DNA of 50,088 nt from JARRJY01 sp037388705 (GTDB lineage Bacteria; Pseudomonadota; Gammaproteobacteria; UBA6429; Thiohalophilaceae): positions 1 through 50,088 of the forward strand of contig JARRJY010000013.1 of NCBI GenBank assembly GCA_037388705.1, given 5' to 3'. Numbering within the stretch: the first letter of the stretch is position 1; every line of letters begins with the position of its first letter. Positions 42,048 to 50,088 of the stretch are shown in pieces. The notes under the pieces are model-generated. The model was not told where the DNA came from. It was given only the letters and a program-made list of their open reading frames with translations, and searched no databases. The position numbers and the translations under genes were made by a program.

Positions 42048-42072
42048 AAAAAGCCTCGTAATGAGGCTTTTT
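42048..42072. terminator. bidirectional terminator between the GTPase-LC7 block and the 43-residue peptide gene
   Basis: AAAAAGCCTC/GAGGCTTTTT, 10 perfect pairs, 5-nt loop GTAAT, T run on both strands. Confidence 0.88.
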
Positions 42073-42081
42073 ATGTAGTAA

Positions 42082-42101
42082 AGCCCCCTAAATGGGGGGC
42101 T
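42082..42101 (-). terminator. GC-rich hairpin after the small secreted peptide gene
   Basis: AGCCCCC and GGGGGCT with a 6-nt loop, 16 nt past the stop on the minus strand, followed by a short TTTA. It acts with the stronger element at 42048-42072. Confidence 0.5.
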
Positions 42102-42116
42102 GTGAATACTATAAGT

Positions 42117-42248
42117 CTAGCTTTGTTGATTTGCGGTGAGATTGATAGGTTTAACATCATCATCACCACAGTCTGACGAGGATGGTTCCGCAAATGCTAC
42201 ACCGTTTGCAAGGAAGAATGCTGTCAGGAGAACGAATAACTTTTTCAT
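42117..42248 (-). CDS. 43-residue secreted acidic peptide, unknown function
   Basis: A short frame with ribosome-binding site AAGGGG 7 nt before the ATG. Residues 1-20 (MKKLFVLLTAFFLANGVAFA) are a textbook Sec signal peptide with an A-F-A cleavage site. The mature part has 23 residues (EPSSSDCGDDDVKPINLTAN then QQS) with one Cys and an acidic patch. Two hairpins follow the stop. I do not recognise the family. The signal peptide, ribosome-binding site and terminators together support a real gene despite its size. Confidence 0.68.
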   Translation of the reverse strand: MKKLFVLLTAFFLANGVAFAEPSSSDCGDDDVKPINLTANQQS

Positions 42249-42540
42249 ACTACACCCCTTGTTTATATGCCCGTTGGAGAATGATTTTTACTGTCTTGAT
42301 TAAGATATCGACAGACCAGGGGGACACTTTAAAAATTTATTTGAAAACAATGAGATATATGTCACCAAACTGGTAAGAAAGGCTAAAGAAACACGAAAAA
42401 TGTGCCGATAACAATAGTTTATACTCAAGATTTGTACTTAAAGTAATAAATATAAAAAGTATGCAATTGGCTGAAAAGTATGCAGTTTCCTGGGTAGTCA
42501 TTCTGAAGGAAAAACGAGATAACCAATAAATTCGTGCAGT
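42249..42540. other. gene-free region upstream of the small peptide gene
   Basis: 292 bp, AT-rich. A direct repeat AAAAGTATGCA occurs twice (near 42458 and 42474). No other signal recognised. Confidence 0.4.
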
Positions 42541-42564
42541 GAAGAAAAAAATTATTTTTTCTTC
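42541..42564 (-). terminator. AT-rich hairpin at the end of the DUF2288 gene
   Basis: GAAGAAAAAA (42541-42550) and TTTTTTCTTC (42555-42564), 10 perfect pairs with a 4-nt loop, overlapping the stop codon. Confidence 0.5.
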
Positions 42565-42877
42565 AGGAAGAGGGAATTTCCTGCGCCAGTACCCATGGTG
42601 CGACAACAACCGACCAGAAATGAGCCTGTTTTTCGTTCCAGAGGCGGGCATCCTCATCACTGGCTGGCATGATTTTTTCCTCGGCAATCCATTTTTCAAT
42701 AGTTTCCTTGTCATCACGCACAAACTTCATAGCAGTTTTTACTAAATCAAGATCATCGGAAACCTTGATTAGCCGGCCTCCGGCAAACTGTCTCTGCAGC
42801 TCAGTCCAGCTGATTTGCGCAGTCTCAAGATTAAGTGCCTGATGAAGTTCTTCATCATTAAATTGATTCATATCCAT
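42563..42877 (-). CDS. DUF2288 family protein
   Basis: 104 residues, cytoplasmic. Pattern: NLETAQISWTELQRQFAGGR, IKVSDDLDLVKTAMKFVRDD, WIAEEKIMPASDEDARLW and the C-terminal FWSVVVAPWVLAQE. This matches the DUF2288 family of small proteobacterial and cyanobacterial proteins, which has no known function. It appears to be a single-gene unit, 80 nt downstream of the nhaD copy that begins at 44388. Confidence 0.85.
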   Translation of the reverse strand: MDMNQFNDEELHQALNLETAQISWTELQRQFAGGRLIKVSDDLDLVKTAMKFVRDDKETIEKWIAEEKIMPASDEDARLWNEKQAHFWSVVVAPWVLAQEIPSS

Positions 42878-42957
42878 AATTATGCGTGTACGTTCTGTAG
42901 AAGGGATGGATTATAGATAGTCAGGATAAATAAATCATGCCTGAATTATATGTAAAA

Positions 42958-44388
42958 TCAGAACATCGAGCTATTGAGCCACATGTGTATCCAGATACTC
43001 ATGGCGTATCCAAGAGCAATAGCCGGTGTCCATTTCAAATGGCTGAAGAAAGTATACTTACCTCTTGCTTGCCCCATCAACGCAACTCCTGCGGCGGAAC
43101 CAATCGATAGCAGACTGCCACCAACACCAGCTGTGAGTGTAACCAGCAACCATTGTCCCTGTGACATATCGGGTTGCATGGTTAGCACGGCAAACATGAC
43201 CGGGATATTATCGACAATAGCAGATAAGATACCAACAGCCACGTTCGCTTCAGTTGCACCCCACTGGTTATACATAATATCTGAAGTCAGTGAAAGATAG
43301 CCAATAAAGCCCAGTCCACCGACACATAACACCACACCATAGAAAAACATTAGTGTGTCCCACTCTGCACGGGCAATTCCATTAAATACATCAAAAGGCA
43401 CAACATCACCTGCAGAATATTTCTCCTGCCTTGGATCATTCGGTGACATACTATAGTTATGGGTGATTTTCAGGTAATAACCAAAAAATTTTAAATATCC
43501 CAAACCAGTTAACATGCCAAAGACTGGTGGTAGGTATAAGAAGTTGTGAAAACTTACTGCGGTTGCGATAGTGCAGAAGAATAAAAATATCATGCGTCTG
43601 GCACCACGTTTCATACCCACCAGTTCATCACTGGCATCGGGTTTAATATCAGGGATCGCGAAATGCATAAAAACTGCAGGTACCAGGAAGTTAACCGCTG
43701 AAGGAACAAATAAGTTGAAAAAGGTCCAGAAATCAACAATATCTTTTTGCCATACCATCAATGTTGTAATGTCACCAAATGGACTGTATGCACCTCCGGC
43801 ATTGGCAGCTACCACGATGTTAATACAGGCAAGACTGATAAAGCGGGTATTTGTACCTCCGACTGCCAGCACAACCGCACACATTAACAGTGCCGTTGTT
43901 AAGTTATCAGCTAGCGGGGAAATAAAAAATGCAAGAATTCCGGTTAACCAGAAAATATTTCGGAATCCAAAACCTTTACGAATGAGCCATGAACGTAAGG
44001 CATCGAACACCTGGCGCTCTTCCATGCTGTTGATGTATGTCATTGCAACAAGCAGGAATAACATAAGCTCCGCGTATTCGAGCAAGTTATGACGAATCGC
44101 AACTTCTGCCACATGTGGCATATCATGTTGCACATAAATATAAGCGATCATTGCCCATATAATACCTGCAGCTACAATGACGGGCTTGGATTTACGTAAT
44201 TGTGTAAACTCTTCCGCCATCACGGCAAGATAAGCGATAATAAAGATTGCTATCGAAATATAACCAACGGCATGATCGGTAAGATCAATATTCATAGTTT
44301 TCTCTGCTGAGGCCGAAGCAGCAAACCCAGGCCCAGACAACAAAAACATGAGAAATATTGGCAACAGGGTAGAGAATAGCTTTTTCAC
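42958..44388 (-). CDS. nhaD: NhaD-type Na+/H+ antiporter, copy 2
   Basis: 476 residues with an N-terminal signal-like segment (ends GFAASA) and about 12 membrane helices. NhaD family patterns: MAEEFTQLRKSKPVIVAAGI, HNLLEYAELMLFLLVAMTYI, FISPLADNLTTALLMCAVVL, NAGGAYSPFGDITTLMVWQK and AIVDNIPVMFAVLTM. It belongs to the ion-transporter superfamily and expels Na+ (or Li+) in exchange for protons. It is closely related to the gene at 44540-45946, a tandem duplication that has diverged mostly in the signal and the middle loop. Confidence 0.93.
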   Translation of the reverse strand: MKKLFSTLLPIFLMFLLSGPGFAASASAEKTMNIDLTDHAVGYISIAIFIIAYLAVMAEEFTQLRKSKPVIVAAGIIWAMIAYIYVQHDMPHVAEVAIRHNLLEYAELMLFLLVAMTYINSMEERQVFDALRSWLIRKGFGFRNIFWLTGILAFFISPLADNLTTALLMCAVVLAVGGTNTRFISLACINIVVAANAGGAYSPFGDITTLMVWQKDIVDFWTFFNLFVPSAVNFLVPAVFMHFAIPDIKPDASDELVGMKRGARRMIFLFFCTIATAVSFHNFLYLPPVFGMLTGLGYLKFFGYYLKITHNYSMSPNDPRQEKYSAGDVVPFDVFNGIARAEWDTLMFFYGVVLCVGGLGFIGYLSLTSDIMYNQWGATEANVAVGILSAIVDNIPVMFAVLTMQPDMSQGQWLLVTLTAGVGGSLLSIGSAAGVALMGQARGKYTFFSHLKWTPAIALGYAMSIWIHMWLNSSMF

Positions 44389-44480
44389 AAAACTTCCTGG
44401 TTAAATTATTGTTATGAATCGAGGATAGCAAAAATAGATCATTAAATGAACATCTCCCAGATTTCTTCGAGGTAAGATAC

Positions 44481-44514
44481 AAAAAAGCCCCTGTACACAT
44501 ACAGAGGCTTTTTT
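44481..44514. terminator. terminator between the two nhaD copies
   Basis: AAAAAAGCC-C-CTGT / ACAG-A-GGCTTTTTT with a 6-nt loop and one mismatch, T runs on both strands. It lies 26 nt past the stop of nhaD copy 1, so copy 2 probably has its own promoter. Confidence 0.8.
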
Positions 44515-44539
44515 ATATAGCGACAGATGATACGCCTGT

Positions 44540-45946
44540 TTAAAACAAGTTGGCATTAATCCACATATGAGTCCAGATACTGGCCGCATAGCCAAGCCCA
44601 ATGGCCCATGACCATTTAAGGTGGGCAAAGAAAGTATAGATACCGCGTGCCTGTCCCATTAGTGCAACACCGGCGGCTGATCCGATTGACAGCAATGAAC
44701 CACCGACACCTGCGGTGAGTGTTACCAGTAACCACTGGCCCTGGGCCATTTCTGGGTTCATAGTCAGCACGGCAAACATGACCGGAATATTATCAACTAT
44801 CGCGGATAGCAAACCTACAGCAATATTTGCTGAAGTGGCACCCCATTGGGTGTACATGACATCAGAAGTTAATGCCAGGTAACCAATAAAACCCAGACCA
44901 CCAACGGCAACAACGACACCATAGAAAAAGAGCAGGGTATCCCATTCCGCACGGGCAACCTTGTTAAAGATATCGAAAGGTACAACTTCTCCCATACTCT
45001 GATTGGCTTTTTCAGCGTTATAGGGTGACAGGTCATAGTTGTGTGTTTTTTTCAGGTAGAAGCCGAAGAACTGCAGGTAGGCAAGACCAGTTAACATACC
45101 CAGTACTGGAGGTAAGTGCAGGAAGTTATGAAAACTAACCGCGGTTATAATCGTTAACAGGAATAAAATGATTATGGTAATTGCACCACGTTTCATTTTT
45201 TCGTCTTCACTGGTTGAAGAAGGTTTTTCATTTGGAATCGCAAAGTGCATGATAGCTGCAGGAACCAGAAAGTTAACGACGGCTGGTATGAACAAGGCAA
45301 AGAATGCCCAGAAATGGACAATCCCCTTTTGCCAGACCATCAGGGTTGTTATATCTCCAAAAGGACTGAATGCACCACCGGCATTGGCACCAACAACAAT
45401 GTTGATCATTGCCAGAACTACAAAACGATGATTGTCACCACCAACAGCCATCACTACAGCGGCCATCAAAAGTGCAGTTGTCAGGTTATCCGCGATGGGA
45501 GAAATAAAGAATGCCAGGATACCGGTAATCCAGAATAACTGGCGAAAACTGAAACCTTTATTGATCATCCATGCACGTAAAGCGTCAAACACGTTTCGTT
45601 CTGCCATCGAATTAATATAGGTCATCGCAACTAACAGGAATAACATTAACTCGGCGTATTCCAGCAGGTTATGACGTACTGCAACTTCTGCTTCATGACT
45701 CATGCCATTAGAAGCATAGACATAGCCAATCATTGCCCAGATTATTCCGGCAGCCAGGATAACCGGTTTAGATTTGCGTAAGTGAGTAAACTCTTCTGCC
45801 ATTACCAGGATGTAAGCAATGGCGAATATAGCAAGGGCTGAATAACCCACAACATTTGTTGTGAGGTTAATAGTCTCACCACTTGACGAGGCCAACGCTA
45901 TACCTGGCAATAGGAAAATACCAAGTGTCGAGATTAGTTTGTTCAC
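44540..45946 (-). CDS. nhaD: NhaD-type Na+/H+ antiporter, copy 1
   Basis: 468 residues, a signal-like start (GIALASS) and about 12 helices. It has the same motifs as copy 2: MAEEFTHLRKSKPVILAAGI, FFISPIADNLTTALLMAAVV, NAGGAFSPFGDITTLMVWQK, SAIVDNIPVMFAVLTMNPEM and SIGSAAGVALMGQARG. Na+/H+ exchange would maintain sodium and pH homeostasis. It follows the SLC13 gene by 76 nt, a spacer that holds a hairpin. Confidence 0.94.
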   Translation of the reverse strand: MNKLISTLGIFLLPGIALASSSGETINLTTNVVGYSALAIFAIAYILVMAEEFTHLRKSKPVILAAGIIWAMIGYVYASNGMSHEAEVAVRHNLLEYAELMLFLLVAMTYINSMAERNVFDALRAWMINKGFSFRQLFWITGILAFFISPIADNLTTALLMAAVVMAVGGDNHRFVVLAMINIVVGANAGGAFSPFGDITTLMVWQKGIVHFWAFFALFIPAVVNFLVPAAIMHFAIPNEKPSSTSEDEKMKRGAITIIILFLLTIITAVSFHNFLHLPPVLGMLTGLAYLQFFGFYLKKTHNYDLSPYNAEKANQSMGEVVPFDIFNKVARAEWDTLLFFYGVVVAVGGLGFIGYLALTSDVMYTQWGATSANIAVGLLSAIVDNIPVMFAVLTMNPEMAQGQWLLVTLTAGVGGSLLSIGSAAGVALMGQARGIYTFFAHLKWSWAIGLGYAASIWTHMWINANLF

Positions 45947-45973
45947 AGTGCAACTCCCATCGGTAAGAACGAA

Positions 45974-46004
45974 ACACGGGGGCAGTTTGTTGTTTGCCCC
46001 ATGT
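45974..46004 (-). terminator. hairpin between the SLC13 gene and nhaD copy 1
   Basis: GGGGCA pairs with TGCCCC and flanking ACA with TGT (one bulge), 10-nt loop. On the minus strand the tail is only moderately T-rich, so partial termination or mRNA processing is likely. Confidence 0.45.
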
Positions 46005-46022
46005 TTTATTTTTTAATTATTG

Positions 46023-47981
46023 TTAAAAGATGACATTCAGCATTGTTAATGACACAACCAGGAACAGTATGGTCATAACGCCACCTGCTCTCATAAAGTC
46101 AGGTACACGGTATCCTGCTGGCCCCATAATCAGGGCATTGACCTGGTGTGTCGGGATCAGGAACGAGTTGGAAGTGGCAATCGCTACGGTTAGGGCAAAT
46201 ACAGCGGGTTTGGCACCGGCCGCAACGGCGATATTAACCGCCAGTGGTACTAACAGAACGGTTGCACCAACATTAGACATCACCAGGGTAAAGAAGGTTG
46301 CCAGTACCGCAATGGCAGCCTGTAATGTCCAGGCTGGAACATCACCGAGAATTTCCAGCGTTTGTTGAGCGATCCAGGCAGCGGTACCCGAATTTTCGAC
46401 TGCTGCTCCCAACGGTATCAAACTGGCTAACAGGAACACGGTCTTCCAGCTTACGGCTTCATAAGCTTCGTCCATGCTTAGTACGCCACTTAATACCATG
46501 CCCATGGCACCTACCAGTAATGAGATTGATAGCCGCAGATCGGAGAAGAGTACCAGTCCCAGCGCGATGGTGAAGAACAGGATAGCGAAGCCCAGTTTTT
46601 GTGGACGTAACTCTTCATGAGGGTATTCAGTGGTGACAACCACGAAATTTTTTGAATCTTTCTCAATCCTGGCAAGGGCATCCCATGTTACATGCGCAAC
46701 CAGGGTATCGCCTGCCTGTAAGGGCATATCACGAATCCCTTCACCTTCACGCAGGGTTTCTCCGCCACGATGAATGGCCAGCATAGACAGACCATACGTT
46801 TTACGTAACCAGACATCGCGTGCACTTTTCCCAACCAGTTTAGAACTGGGCGGGATAACAACTTCAGCAATACCTGCTTTTGCAGCAGAGAGTGTTTCAG
46901 TAAAGGTTAACAGCTCGGCGCGGGTCTTCAGGCCGAACGTGTTTGCAAAATTCTGAATGGCATAAGGAGAAGCAACGATACCAAGTACTGTACCGCCTTC
47001 AATGGCTGTATCACGGGCTACACCACCAGCACCGATACGAAGATCATCGGTACCACGACGAAGGGCAATAATACGTATTTTATAGTCATGCTCGATATCT
47101 TCGAGAGTTTTGCCGACCAGGCTATTGTCTCCCGGGACAAGTATTTCGTTCAGATCATAGTCCAGGTTGTAGATTTCCTTGAAGTAATCCATGGCGCTGG
47201 TTGCATCACCAGCTTCAGACTTAATTGAAGGCAGGACAAAACGGCCCGCTATAACAAAGTAGAGGATCCCTGTCGTTACCAGGACAACACCGATAGGTGT
47301 TACCGAAAACAGGCCAAAGGTTTCCATTTGCTTGTCTGCAGGCAATGCCTGATTAGAGGTAACAATCAGGTCATTTAAAAGAATCAACGGGCTTGAACCT
47401 ACCATGGTGACAGTACCACCCAGGATAGCGCAGAAACCCATCGGCATTAACAGGCGGGACATGGGTAACCCGGTACGGGATGAAATACGGCTAACAACGG
47501 GCAGGAACAACGCTGCTGCCCCAACGTTTTGCATAAAGCTCGAAATAAAACCTACAGTCGCTGAAATGATCGGAATGATACGACTTTCCGTGGTACCGCC
47601 AATTTTCAGAATAAAGGCAGCTACTTTTGTCATTAGCCCGGTTTTATCCAGACCTGCGCCGATAATCATAACAGCAACGATGGACATAACTGCATTACCG
47701 GCAAAACCATCGAATAAATGAAGGGGATCAACCAGTGGCTCAGATAAGCCAAATGAGGCACCAAACAACCCGGTTAAGCCCAGTAACACCATAATGCTTA
47801 CCGCGGCAACATCAACCGAAACAATTTCAAAAGCAAACAGGAAAATAGTTAACAGGAGAATGGAAATGACCCAGGCAATTTCAGTACTTGGCACTGAAAA
47901 GCTTATCAGGACACCTAAAACAATAAATATCACAGCAGCAATCAGACGTTTAATATTTTGTTTATTCGCAAAGGAAGTCAT
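46023..47981 (-). CDS. SLC13/DASS-family permease with two RCK_C domains
   Basis: 652 residues. Membrane helices occur in two blocks (about 10-260 and 460-650) around two soluble RCK_C (TrkA-C) domains (about 265-345 LNEILVPGDNSLVGKTLEDI; about 360-445 EVVIPPSSKLVGKSARDVW). Family hallmarks are SFMQNVGAAALFLPVV and SNVGATVLLVPLAVNIA (the SNT/QNV motifs of the two hairpins) and PTHQVNALIMGPAGYR. Members carry sulfate, thiosulfate or dicarboxylates with Na+. With Sox next door, export or import of a sulfur oxyanion is attractive but unproved. AGGAGAAGG precedes the ATG. Confidence 0.87.
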   Translation of the reverse strand: MTSFANKQNIKRLIAAVIFIVLGVLISFSVPSTEIAWVISILLLTIFLFAFEIVSVDVAAVSIMVLLGLTGLFGASFGLSEPLVDPLHLFDGFAGNAVMSIVAVMIIGAGLDKTGLMTKVAAFILKIGGTTESRIIPIISATVGFISSFMQNVGAAALFLPVVSRISSRTGLPMSRLLMPMGFCAILGGTVTMVGSSPLILLNDLIVTSNQALPADKQMETFGLFSVTPIGVVLVTTGILYFVIAGRFVLPSIKSEAGDATSAMDYFKEIYNLDYDLNEILVPGDNSLVGKTLEDIEHDYKIRIIALRRGTDDLRIGAGGVARDTAIEGGTVLGIVASPYAIQNFANTFGLKTRAELLTFTETLSAAKAGIAEVVIPPSSKLVGKSARDVWLRKTYGLSMLAIHRGGETLREGEGIRDMPLQAGDTLVAHVTWDALARIEKDSKNFVVVTTEYPHEELRPQKLGFAILFFTIALGLVLFSDLRLSISLLVGAMGMVLSGVLSMDEAYEAVSWKTVFLLASLIPLGAAVENSGTAAWIAQQTLEILGDVPAWTLQAAIAVLATFFTLVMSNVGATVLLVPLAVNIAVAAGAKPAVFALTVAIATSNSFLIPTHQVNALIMGPAGYRVPDFMRAGGVMTILFLVVSLTMLNVIF

Positions 47982-48300
47982 TGAGAGCCTTCTCCTGTAA
48001 ATCTTTATTAAATGGATAAATTGTCCTTGGGTAACACGACGAACTGCTGAAGCAGAGAAGGTGTTAACTTTTTACAATAAATTAACTAATTATTATATCT
48101 TGAAATTATTCAGAGAAACAGGTCTGAAAAAAACATATTACCTTTAACAAAAGTAATATTTGTCATTTGAATCAATGCCTTATGAATCATTTGTCGGGAC
48201 GCTGCAACTCATGAATCTTTTAGGGTGAGGGAGAATATTTGGGTTCAGACAGCTAAAATAGGGCCGGTTTTTTGGCAACATAATTGATGGGTCGCTTCAA
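47982..48300. other. gene-free region between the SLC13 gene and soxA
   Basis: About 320 bp, AT-rich. Contains an inverted repeat ATATTAC (48135-48141)/GTAATAT (48153-48159) with an 11-nt spacer, a possible operator about 150 bp upstream of the SLC13 start. Nothing else recognised. Confidence 0.4.
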
Positions 48301-48303
48301 TAA

Positions 48304-48331
48304 AAAAAGCCCGGCTATTGCCGGGCTTTTT
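48304..48331. terminator. terminator of the sox operon
   Basis: AAAAAGCCCGGC/GCCGGGCTTTTT, 12 perfect pairs, 4-nt loop, with T runs on both strands (seven T on the minus strand), 38 nt past the soxA stop. Confidence 0.92.
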
Positions 48332-48368
48332 GAGGAAGAGTCCTCTTGAGACTCAAAACATCCTGGTA

Positions 48369-49226
48369 TTACTGACGAACAGCAGGACCATTCAGTTTGA
48401 TGCCGTTGCTCATGTAGGTGTGGAAGTATTCCAGAGCTGTATACTCAGCACCTTGAGCTTTCAGAGGCTTGGCACGTACCTGCTTGTTACAACCACCGTA
48501 ACGACGTTGGATTGTACCGAAGCCAGCAGTTGCACCTTTACCTTTCTTCGCCCATTTACGACGCCATACCGGGAAGTGAGAAGTATGCCCCAGCGCAGGT
48601 GACAGCAGGTTACCACGCGCCATCATGCCAGAATTGTACTGGTGACAATCAGCGCACGAGAAATTCAGCTGACCACGCTTGGCGTAGAAGTGATGTTTAC
48701 CACGCTTGTAGATTGCCATGGCACGCTTGTCATCAGGCACAACAACGTTGCCTTTTTTGCCACGTGAAGTGTAAGCCATGTATGCCATGATAGCGGTAAT
48801 TTTACCTTTCTTGGTTTTAATACCGGCTTTCTTGGCATCTACACCTTTCTTCTTCAGGCAGGCATGGATGTCGTTAACTAATGTACGCACCTTGCCGGAT
48901 TTTTTATCAAAGTAAGGGTAGTTTTGCTTGATACCGATACCACCATTCTTGAAGCATGAACCCATGCCATACTTGTTGAACAGTTGTTTACCCTGTTCGA
49001 TACCATCTTCGTAAGGAGGGAATTCTTCGATGTTTTCCCACTCAGAACGACGGGTTTCGTCAAGGGCATAGATACCGTTACCGTAGTCTTGCAGTTTTAC
49101 GCCTGGGAACTTCTTAAAGAAGAAGGCGCGGAAGTTTTTCAGATCGCTTTGCGGAGAGGCATCTGCAACCATAGGTGCAGCACCTAGAACGGAAAGCGCT
49201 GAAAGTGCAATCAGTAGTTTTTTCAT
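48369..49226 (-). CDS. soxA: SoxA, thiosulfate-oxidising c-type cytochrome subunit (single CXXCH)
   Basis: 285 residues from the ATG at 49226, which has AGGAG 8 nt upstream; a TTG at 49250 is not needed. A Sec signal peptide ends VADA-S. Only one haem site is present, FSCADCHQYN. The first-domain site is CFKNGGIG without CXXCH, so this is the single-haem SoxA type. The substrate Cys lies in RRYGGCNKQVRAKPL and would be the haem ligand that forms the cysteine persulfide. SoxAX joins thiosulfate to the SoxY Cys in the periplasm; soxX is not in the window. Confidence 0.95.
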   Translation of the reverse strand: MKKLLIALSALSVLGAAPMVADASPQSDLKNFRAFFFKKFPGVKLQDYGNGIYALDETRRSEWENIEEFPPYEDGIEQGKQLFNKYGMGSCFKNGGIGIKQNYPYFDKKSGKVRTLVNDIHACLKKKGVDAKKAGIKTKKGKITAIMAYMAYTSRGKKGNVVVPDDKRAMAIYKRGKHHFYAKRGQLNFSCADCHQYNSGMMARGNLLSPALGHTSHFPVWRRKWAKKGKGATAGFGTIQRRYGGCNKQVRAKPLKAQGAEYTALEYFHTYMSNGIKLNGPAVRQ

Positions 49227-49250
49227 TGTTTTAACTCCTGCCGTTCTCAA

Positions 49251-49565
49251 TTACTTAACTTTGGCAGTAATAGAATCCTTACCGCCTTTATTATCGACCC
49301 AAGAAAGCTCTAAAGAATCGCCTTTCTTGCCACCAGTAAACTGGAAAGACAGGTAAGGGTTTTTAGAGACTGCACCACTCCATTGCGCCGTCATCACGGT
49401 GTTACCGTTATGCTTGGCGACCACTTCCTGGATGAAGTGAGCAGGGATTTTCTTGCCGGTTTTCTTGTCTTTGCGCAGACCCGTTTCCATAGGATGGGTA
49501 ATCAGTGCTTTCACAGTAGTGGTATCACCTTTAGCACTGGCGCGAGCACGAATTGATTTAGCCAT
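49251..49565 (-). CDS. soxZ: SoxZ, sulfur-carrier complex subunit
   Basis: 104 residues, normal length, no signal peptide (carried out with SoxY). Pattern: IRARASAKGDTTTVKALITH, PMETGLRKDKKTGKKIPAHF, VMTAQWSGAVSKNPYLSFQF. It forms the SoxYZ heterodimer that holds sulfur intermediates on SoxY. It lies between soxY (47 nt) and soxA (24 nt), one transcript. Confidence 0.96.
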   Translation of the reverse strand: MAKSIRARASAKGDTTTVKALITHPMETGLRKDKKTGKKIPAHFIQEVVAKHNGNTVMTAQWSGAVSKNPYLSFQFTGGKKGDSLELSWVDNKGGKDSITAKVK

Positions 49566-49612
49566 TTTTCGTTACCTCGTTTAATTTAGTTACGTTAAAC
49601 ACCAGTGATGGA

Positions 49613-50077
49613 TTAACCACCACAGCCACCGATGGTGACTTTCACTTCTTTACGGGCGCTGTACAGTTTGCCGCCTGCCTTGACCACCGCGATCACGTTC
49701 GAGGTTTTACCCATCTTGATGCGGGTTGAGACAAAGCCTTTGGCTGTTGAGCCCAGCACGAAGTTCGCCGCCAGGGGAACACCGTTTTTCTCAGCGATAA
49801 TGCTGATGTCCGAGATGTTACCCATACCGGTTTTGACAGAGACCGGTACCACGGCACCGTTTTCTGCAATGTCAGGGGCTTTGATCTTGATGTCGCCACT
49901 GGGCGCAGATTGCGCAGAGCCAAACAGGTTGGTCATGGCATCCTGAACGCTCTTGGCTTCAAAGGCAGCTTTTGGCCATGCGGCGAGTACCACACGGGGG
50001 CTCAGCAGACCGGCGCCAACGGCAACAGCGACCGCGGAGCTGGCTAGTGAACCTTTTAAAAATGTTCTACGTTGCAT
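49613..50077 (-). CDS. soxY: SoxY, sulfur-carrier protein
   Basis: 154 residues. A Tat signal peptide (RRTFLKG, then an alanine-rich stretch ending VVLAA) exports the folded SoxYZ pair. The C-terminus is VTIGGCGG: the swinging-arm Cys (residue 152) to which thiosulfate is attached. GGAGG lies 6 nt before the ATG. The upstream part of the operon (soxX or others) is beyond the window edge. Confidence 0.97.
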   Translation of the reverse strand: MQRRTFLKGSLASSAVAVAVGAGLLSPRVVLAAWPKAAFEAKSVQDAMTNLFGSAQSAPSGDIKIKAPDIAENGAVVPVSVKTGMGNISDISIIAEKNGVPLAANFVLGSTAKGFVSTRIKMGKTSNVIAVVKAGGKLYSARKEVKVTIGGCGG

Positions 50078-50088
50078 TGTTTTCCTCC

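Noticed and set aside
43571..44092. 173-codon open frame on the plus strand
   Set aside because: It is wholly antisense to nhaD copy 2, has no ribosome-binding site, and reads as a low-complexity Ser/Thr/Lys shadow of membrane helices.
1..50088. CRISPR array, insertion sequence or prophage
   Set aside because: No regularly spaced repeats, transposase, integrase or phage structural gene was found on either strand.

Overview
The window looks like a draft-assembly piece (two runs of N, several broken reading frames) of a chemolithotrophic, sulfur-oxidising gammaproteobacterium. Three things suggest this: the gammaproteobacterial order tolA-tolB-pal-cpoB-queE-queC-tRNA-Lys at the left, a soxYZA cluster at the right, and a YeeE/YedE-type sulfur-compound permease. 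Base composition is moderate to AT-rich. A Thiotrichales- or Chromatiales-like host would fit, but that is inference. No phage, insertion sequence or CRISPR array was seen.

Layout. (1) 1-6600: cell-envelope Tol-Pal genes, queuosine precursor genes queE and queC, a sulfur permease inserted before tRNA-Lys(UUU), then a terminator. (2) 6700-9270: a CPA2 cation/proton antiporter with an RCK domain and a soluble PDC/Cache sensor protein. (3) 9798-34187: a large carbohydrate-storage region. It encodes synthesis of glucosylglycerate (GpgP, GpgS) and a glucosylglycerate-phosphorylase-like GH13_18 enzyme with an in-frame TGA. It also holds two glgC paralogues, glgA, glgB, a GH57 enzyme, malQ, glgP, pgm, pgi, glk and the oxidative pentose-phosphate genes gnd-zwf-pgl. 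Together these would make and break glycogen and feed glucose 6-phosphate to glycolysis or NADPH production. Several upstream regions carry candidate sigma-54 -24/-12 elements, the best before pgi.

(4) 34583-41865: the most unusual part. A FixJ-like response regulator is followed by a seven-gene block: receiver-like/winged-helix protein, Ras-like GTPase, ABC ATPase fused to a dual-specificity phosphatase, two Roadblock/LC7 proteins, a YkgJ-type Cys-cluster protein and a ferredoxin-FNR-truncated-globin-zinc-finger fusion. The set resembles in parts list the actinobacterial conservons (LC7, winged helix, GTPase and a haem enzyme), with a new ATPase/phosphatase partner and a globin reductase in place of P450. 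Repeated ACGTA-type dyads lie on both sides of the regulator gene. A 111-bp inverted copy of the globin haem-pocket coding segment lies in the 3' untranslated region just before the terminator.

(5) 42117-50077, minus strand: a 43-residue secreted peptide, a DUF2288 protein, two tandem NhaD-type Na+/H+ antiporters, an SLC13 permease with two RCK_C domains, and soxY-soxZ-soxA with a strong terminator. Sodium-coupled transport beside thiosulfate oxidation would fit a marine or haloalkaline setting (inference).

Damage to reading frames (glgP, the pgi-glk junction, the GH13_18 stop, both N gaps) is concentrated in one region plus queE. It may be assembly error rather than biology, and each case is described separately.
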